From contig WHUX01000244.1 of NCBI GenBank assembly GCA_015179025.1, positions 1 to 64,000 on the forward strand: 64,000 nucleotides of DNA. Reading direction: 5' to 3'. The notes beneath the pieces were generated by a model, which made no database searches, had not been told where the DNA came from, and saw only the letters and a list, made by a program, of their open reading frames with translations. Position 1 is the first letter of the stretch. Each line of letters begins with the position of its first letter. Below, piece after piece: positions 58,023 through 64,000 of this stretch. The position numbers were made by a program, and so were the translations under genes. The stretch is from Terfezia claveryi (taxonomy: Eukaryota; Ascomycota; Pezizomycetes; Pezizales; Pezizaceae).

Positions 58023-58040
58023 CTCGTCCTCTGTGATCAT

Positions 58041-58853
58041 GTTGTTGTTGTAACGTTATGAGTGTGATGTCTTGTGCTGTGACGGTGTTCTTCAGGACGG
58101 TCGTGACAGGTATGGTGGGTGTGAGTTATGACGAATGCTATTGGATGTTGCCTGGCGGCGTGCCGATATGTGATATGGGCGCCGATCTGTGATGTGAGCG
58201 CCGATCTGTGATGTGAGCGCCGATCTGTGATGTAGGGGCTGGATGAGATTGGTAGAGTAGTGATACTGGGTTTCACCCGTGTGAAGTGATTGGGTTGAAT
58301 GAGGTGTGGGAGATACTGGCAATTCAGAGATCCTGGGACGGCGGACAGAATTGCAGGTTGATCGTGAGATTTTGTGTTAAAGGGACGGAGGAAAGATGCA
58401 GAAGGGGATCCCCGAGTGCAAGAGTGGCATGTGTCTGTGGAGCTCAACGAGCTCTTTCGATTGTAGCTGGTTAGGTCCCGTCCTCCACCTAAATATGCAG
58501 TCGAACCCAAGGAAACCTACAAGGCCAACGACCGTGGCTGGATTCGGGATTCCCCAGCAGATCGCCACGAAGGGTGGTTGATTGGGCGGTGGTGGACTGA
58601 AGGTGCTGAGCGGACAGGCCTCCAGTACGAAGAGGCCGAGAAGATTGTAGGATCTTGTGGAGTTTAGGAGCTCCAACGTCGGGGGAAATCTCTGGGAGTG
58701 AGTCGCTGAGTGTGGATATGTGGTCGAGCTTATCGATTGATGTTGTGGCCTCGGTGGACCAATGTTTCGTATCTTTGGTGGTCCGTTGATGCCGCGGATG
58801 TGGATGTTCTGCTGCCTGCCCTTCTTTTCACTTGATTCAAGAGCGTGCCTCCT
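58041..58853. other. Region between gene D start and the Crinkler-type gene
   Basis: Contains four tandem copies of a ~20-bp unit (GCCGATCTGTGATGTGAGC, about 58161-58235) and otherwise nothing I can assign. It probably holds the 3' UTR of the Crinkler-type gene and upstream sequence of gene D. Confidence 0.45.
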
Positions 58854-61495
58854 TTAGGCCCTTGCCTCCCTCAGACGCCCGCCCACCATCTCATTGAATG
58901 TCATCAAAGAGAGATATCTGCGCTGGTAGGCTGGGTGCACAACACTCGTTTTTCCCCGCAGCGTCACAGTCTTCTCCGGGACGTCCACCCAGTTCTCGGA
59001 CAGATCCCCGCCGACGGTCTCCACGATCCAGATGAAGCGAAAGATAGTTTTATCAGACGCCATCAACCCCTCCCACTCCTGCCACGAGCCCATGAAGGCT
59101 CCTTCCGAGTCACTATGGCTGTCGGAGATTGTCACCTGGATCCCAACGATGATCGCTTCCGATTCGGGCAGCGGATCTGTCTTTTTGGCGCGAACCTGTT
59201 TGGGGCGAACTGCCAGGATTGCATCTACCGCCGCGTAGTTGTACGCGGTGGGAACGTAGATAATGGCCTTGTTATTCCGCTTGGGCGCATCATTCGGAAG
59301 ATAACCACTGAACTTTTGTAGGTCAAGAGCTTTATGAAACTCAAGTTCGGGGCCGGCAAACTTTGTTCCGCTGGTGATCAATATTCCCAGCACCGCCCTC
59401 TCAACCAGAAATCCAAGCACAGCCGGGTTCCCGCCTGCGTGTGCTATCCTGTTGACCCATGGTTTTTCTCCAAAGTCACCCAGATTTTGGAGTTGGCGCA
59501 ATCTTGTAGCTCCAACTGTGCGTGCCAAATCGCAAGTTGTTCTGCCCACATATACCCCATCTTCCGCTCTCTCTCGGAAGAAAAAGCGGCCATCTAGGTG
59601 AGAACACTCTGTTTCTGCCAATGGTGTTTCGAAGATGCATGCCTCCCAACCCCGCTGAAACCTACATTGACAATCTTTTAGTCATTACTTCTTAGACCTA
59701 TAGCAGGGGAACAATTTCTAGCTACCTTTTCCTGGCATCGTCATTTCCAGAGTCAGAAAACTCTTCGAATTTAGCCGATGCATATCTATTCACGGCCGCA
59801 ACCAGCTTCACCACTTCCGGTAACTCCATCAGCCTCGCATGCACTTTTGGGACAAGCTGGGAACCCATAGTGGCAGTGTTGGGTCCAGCATAACTTGGTC
59901 CCGCATTACTTGGTCCTGCATTACCGCCAATTGCAACCCGTCGCACAAGGTCCTTGTTTGCGAGTACGTGTTCCAGTCCCCGGAGGAGAAGTGGCATGCG
60001 CCCCGTCAAACGTTCCAAGGACGCCCTTTCAGTGGGCTCGAACGGAAGCTGTTGGAGATGCCCATGTGTGATGTCCAGCCGCCTCCACCATTCTGTCATC
60101 TCAATCTATGCCATGGTCAGGATCTTATGCCATTTTGAAGAAGGGTGGAGAAACTTACATCATCTAGGCCCAGATATAGATTGAAACGAGATTCAGAGGT
60201 AGCCCTTATTTCATCATACTTAGCGGCCGAGTAGTTGGCCGTGGAACTTGCCAGCTTCATATGTTTGGAGCTCAGACCATCAAGCAACCTGCGGGTTTGC
60301 ATTTTCTTCAAATTGCTCACCCGATCCAACTCCCCATCGTCCAGGGCGTTGGCCTGGTCTATCACCCAAAGTATGGGTCTTTCCACCTGCGCCGCGAGAT
60401 TACAGAACATAATCATGCGCCATTCAAGGTCCTCCTGCGTATGTCCCTTCTCAAAGAAAGATTGGGTGAGCTCTTTGACTCTCTCCCCTAAGACTGGGTC
60501 CTGGTAGAAGGCCGAATATAATGATGGTATGATATACAGGGCAGGCGGCTCGCACAGTAGCAGCTCATAGCAATCGGGGAGATAAACGACTTTCATCCCC
60601 TCCCGCTGCAATTGACAGACTAGCCCCGCAAGCAAGTAGGACTTCCCAGCTCCCAAAGTCCCATGGAGGTGTAGTCTATTATTTTGCATTGCATTCACTG
60701 CTTTAACTTGCTCGTATATTGGTTTCCAGGCTGTACGCCCACAGAAACGGAATACACTCCCCTGACCCTCCAGCTGGAAGCGCTTCGGTACTACCCCTGC
60801 ATATGGAAATGGTAACAATATGCGCTGTTTAGGATCCGCAAATTGTTCCCATTCAACATCCAGTGCCTTTATCTGGTCTTTGGAGTGTCAGCACAGCTTT
60901 CACAAACCAAACCTCAGGAAGTGAAAGACATACCTGCTAGTTTCTGGACGACAGCCTGACTTCTTGCTGCTGCTAGCTCCTCGACTAGTTGCAAGCCCCC
61001 TTTCGTGATAAGTGATGCCTGAGTCAGCGGTACGTCGATAGTCGAGTCCACAGCTACACGCTTGTTCTTTCCTTTTGACTCTGGGCTTTGAATTGGGGAA
61101 CTGGACCTCGGACGTTTCCTCGAGCTCGCTACAGACATGGGGAGGGTGTTATTCTTTATCGATGTTGCTAGCATATCCAATCTGTATGCTACTCCAAGTG
61201 GAAGCAGATTTTCAAAAGAATCCGAAAACCGTTTGCCACCTACATCCAGAAACACAGGGCCATCAATGCTAGCATGTTGGAAAGCTTTGACGGTATTCTC
61301 ATTCTTGCCGAGAGGGGGTGGTGTAAGCGATGTTAGCCACTTAAAGAGATCCTCACTGTCCCAGGTGCGTACAACGTCCTCTGTTGGTAGAGCTGCATCA
61401 CCACCTGAACTGTTGAAGTCTGCTTGCCCACGGGTCTGGCTTTGGCCGTGCGCGCTGCTATGATCTGTCAAGTTCGAAATTCCAGTTGAATCCAT
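58854..61495 (-). CDS. Crinkler (CRN)-type P-loop NTPase with restriction-endonuclease-like C-terminus
   Basis: Four exons on the - strand (61495-60934, 60877-60159, 60105-59726, 59661-58854) give 822 residues. All three introns (56, 53, 64 nt) are GT-AG and join in frame (donors GTATGT, GTAAGT, GTAGCT). Residues ~40-115 look like a SAM-type domain (WDSEDLFKWLTSL ... LLPLGVAYRLDML); a basic nuclear-signal-like KGKNKR lies near 150. Walker A is GTLGAGKS (about 260-267) and Walker B ILWVIDQ (about 356-362). The C-terminal domain has AAVDAILAV and VGIQVTISDSHSDSE (about 695-740), resembling the PD-(D/E)xK-like domain of CRN proteins with Gln in place of the usual Lys-preceding acid. Family knowledge: eukaryotic NTPase-nuclease proteins, secreted effectors in oomycetes, also widespread in fungi. 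No signal peptide is evident. The only clearly intact host-type gene here. Confidence 0.85.
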
Positions 61496-61659
61496 TCTGC
61501 CGTGATAGCTAAGCCTAGTTATAAGTGTAACGCGTTAATGTAGTTGAGGCGAAGGGAATAATTTGGGGGGGGGGGTTAACGTTGGTTGAGGCTTGATCTC
61601 GGTCCCAGACTCTTGGCGGTGATAACTTTTAACTGCAAGAGTCTGGTACTGTGGAAGAG
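61496..61659. other. Upstream region of the Crinkler-type gene
   Basis: Includes a run of about 11 G (61564-61574). No core promoter motif can be named with confidence. Confidence 0.4.
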
Positions 61660-63370
61660 AAGACCAGGTGTCTATTCCTTGTGACCGATCGATGATGGTT
61701 CTTCCTCAACTTAGCGTCTATATACATGCCTCCATCGGGTACCATCCATCCTCGGGATGTCGATCACCACCGGGATGCGGATCACCGGGCTATTTATGCA
61801 TTTTCGACGATTTCGAGCTCTATACACAACGAAATGGACCCAGATTCTGGGATCGTATTTGAGATATATAGTACTTTGCAAAATAAAGTATCGCAGGCCC
61901 AAGGTGCACTACAGCTTAAATGATGCTGAGAGAAATACCAGGGATTACCGGGTAGGTTTAGCTATAAGATATATGAATAGATGATGGTAGAGAAGGTTTT
62001 AATGATTAGAAGTTACTGTTCCCACTTGGTACTTGTGGTTTATACTCACTATATATGCAATTTCATATAATATGCCTATGCAGAAGGGTCGGTCTGTAAT
62101 GGTAGCTTCCCTAGAGATACAAATAAAGGTATTTCTTGTCATATCTCAACCAAACTAGACCCAGATCAATCGCCCTATAGCTCAAACAAATACATATAGC
62201 TAAATAGAACAAATGAGCTTGTCTTAGCAACTAAATATATATTTTAGGTAGATAGAGATTAACATATACTAAGACTTTATATTTCTTCTCAAAAAGGCTA
62301 TAATACTAAGCTATATCAATTTAGGCTAAGTTATATATACAATAGGTTCAAAAGATTGCCCTCTATATATTAATGCTTTTAAAATATTAAATACCTAATC
62401 CTGTACTTACTTGAAAGTAGTATATCAAAATCTACCACCAATTAGTGTATTTTCAAGAAGGGCCTTTATAAGATAACTTTACTTTAGTTAAGTCAAAGCT
62501 ACTGTATAGTATATATACAAGTATTTATTCTCTACAAGCATTTATATAAGCTAGTATTTGCTTGATTTAGACTTGGTTGCATTAACTTATAATATAGATA
62601 TATTTTATATGCCCTCCCACTAAACTACTTATTAGTAATATATCCTCACTTAATTTGTAACAGATATTATATGTAGAGTACTAATTGATAGGCCTGCCTA
62701 TTGGTATACTTTCATGCCATTAGATATTTGATTTAAACCTAGTTTGATTAAATTATAATAGTAAATATATTCTATATACCTTCTCTAAGCATTCGTTTAG
62801 GGGTATGACATTACTCAGTTCTACTTAAATATCTTGTATAAGCTACTTGAGAGTATTTTTCTACCTATGTAGTTACTTTTGATCTATCTAGCTTTCGAAT
62901 TAAATCTAGTTTGGTTAAGTTATAACAAAAAGTAGCTTTATTTGTATTTCTAACTAAGCTACCATTTTGGACTGATTCTTTTATATAGGTATATTATATA
63001 AAATTGGATATATAGTAAGTACAAACCATAATTACAAGTAAAAACAATAATTTCTAATTATTGAAACTTTCTTTACTATTATCTATTCATATATCTTATA
63101 GCTAAACCTACCTAGTAATCCTTAATATTTCTCTCAATATTATTTAAGCTGTAGTATACCTTGGGCCTGCAATACTTTATTTTATAAAGTACTATATATC
63201 TCAAATACAATCTAAAATCTGGGCTTATTTTATTATGTATAGAGCTTGAAATTATTAAAAATGCATAAATAGCTAGATGATATATATTCTGATAGTGATC
63301 AGCATCCAGAAGATAGATAGTAATCTTAGCTACTTTATATTCCTACCCTATAGACTTACACCTATAATTT
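61660..63370. mobile_element. FB4: large AT-rich inverted-repeat element
   Basis: 61660-61990 matches the reverse complement of 63060-63365 (e.g. GGCCCAAGGTGCACTACAGC against the complement of GCTGTAGTATACCTTGGGCC). The pairing continues inward (TGGTAGCTTCCCTAGAGATA at 62100 with its partner near 62975). The right arm is strongly RIP-mutated and the left much less. The inner parts carry diverged tandem units of roughly 130-170 bp sharing ATTTAGACTTGGTTGCATTA-type sequence. No coding capacity; ends and target duplication are not resolved. Confidence 0.7.
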
Positions 63371-64000
63371 TTTTTTAATATGCTCTCCATATTTAATTTC
63401 CTACTTCTATATAACTTACTGTGATACTATATATTAGAAGTGAATACCTTGAAATATCAAATATTCTATATATTATCAAACTAATAAGACTACAATCAAT
63501 AATATAAAGAAAAAAAAACCCCAGGCAACTAGTGAAATAGAAAACCCCAAAACAGAGACCCCGCCCCTCCCCTATATATTGTTTTCCCTTCTTCACTAAC
63601 TATATTCTCCTTTCCTCCCAACTTCCTCTTTTCTCTCTTATCTTTAACTCCGACTTCCCCTTTTCTCTCCTATTTTCAACTACTATACTTTCCCAATTAG
63701 TACTCTATTTCTTCTATTATTATCTTTTACCATATATAATTTCACTATATCAAAGGAATAGCTCTCCTTCAAGTATCCTATTATGATATTCTTCAAAACT
63801 ACTGATATCTCTATAAACCCTACCATATCTACCTAATATGGGACCTCCCACCTTATCTCTTGTTTCTTTACTTTATTCTTGTCTATATCAGCAAAAATAA
63901 TATTTGTGTCTTGTGCATTTAATGCTTGTAATGTATAAAATGATAACTCAAGATCAAGACAAGAACACGAATTGCATAAGTGTGTTGATATACTAGGATA
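63371..64000. other. AT-rich right edge of the window
   Basis: No gene. A pyrimidine-rich block (TCCTTTCCTCCCAACTTCC and repeats) spans 63590-63690. The last ~100 bases (from 63905) resemble the left outer arm of FB3 (from 45757), so another FB3-type element may start here. Confidence 0.45.

Larger units (their letters stand above)
53643..58040 (-). pseudogene. Gene D: decayed gene of unknown function, broken by two transposons
   Basis: Proposed start ATG 58040 (MITEDE), cut after six codons by the MITE at 57286-58022. Downstream - strand pieces: DEDDDGLVTAPQPYTATRP (57285 on), a segment with YRTIESYMLWAEVD and VDEYRSKVMEPDAALITLV (to 56900), Ser/Pro-rich sequence, and a coiled-coil-like stretch (FNPRLDKVEREVAELTAS; NLDHLNHRLSTIEADIKGLGETI) ending at 56240 at the LINE poly(A). 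It resumes at 54460 with Ser/Thr/Pro-rich sequence and ends in 53816-53643 (STIMTLPPTRQTVADVLNEAQ). Frameshifts and stops are present. It could be a host gene or a LINE/retroelement ORF1-type protein; I do not recognise it. Confidence 0.4.

Noticed and set aside
58037..58676. Small open frames between gene D and the Crinkler-type gene
   Set aside because: Overlap each other on both strands, lack domains or splice context, and one runs through a 20-bp tandem.

Overview
This window looks like a transposon-rich, partly RIP-mutated region of a filamentous fungal genome. The best guess is an ascomycete of the Pezizomycotina; the exact lineage cannot be read from the sequence. The basis is short GT-AG introns (53-69 nt) with CTAAC/CTGAC branch sites, chromodomain Ty3/gypsy elements, a Tad-like LINE tail, hAT-type foldback elements, and large blocks where C-to-T and G-to-A changes have turned Gln/Arg/Trp codons into stops (the signature of repeat-induced point mutation). 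Nested retroelements plus AT-rich decay would fit pericentromeric or other constitutive heterochromatin, but that is inference.

Layout. (1) 1-4491: 3' part of gypsy family A copy 1 (A1, + strand), broken by a hAT foldback element (FB1). (2) 4610-14237: gypsy copy A2 (- strand), with a solo LTR nested in it. (3) 14238-22758: an island without retroelements. It carries two decayed unknown genes (P1, P2), a 2.8-kb hAT foldback element (FB2) and a three-exon gene encoding a divergent histone H3. (4) 22759-28156: a hAT end fragment, then gypsy family C copy 1 (C1, -), whose gag is split by an inverted solo LTR. (5) 28157-43907: gypsy family B (-), split by a complete family A copy (A3, +, 32029-40985, TSD TACAT). 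(6) 43908-53307: a family C LTR remnant, a heavily mutated Ty1/copia element split by foldback FB3, AT-rich decay, and a RIP-mutated family C copy (C2, -). (7) 53490-61495: a GC-richer island with a hAT end fragment, a decayed gene (D, -) broken by a LINE tail and by a hAT MITE, and an intact four-exon Crinkler-type NTPase/nuclease gene (-). (8) 61496-64000: AT-rich sequence dominated by inverted-repeat element FB4.

Main observations. The H3-like gene aligns with canonical H3 without a gap from the first residue to position 78, in phase through an intron. It keeps K4, K9 and K36, has Met at position 27 and has about 14 extra residues in loop 1. Gypsy families A and B share two unusual features. 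One is an antisense reading frame filling the 5' leader; in A its ATG diverges from the gag ATG with one base between them. The other is a long linker with CX2CX4HX4C knuckles between RNase H and integrase. The foldback elements share one plan: long inverted arms carrying mirror-image minisatellites. In FB1 and FB2 the ends are hAT-like, with perfect or near-perfect 8-bp target duplications.

Insertion order inferred from nesting: copia and the C-type LTR are oldest, then B, then A3 and C1 into B; FB1 is younger than A1. Most coding regions here are dead transposon pieces. The plausible living genes are the Crinkler-type gene and possibly the H3-like gene.
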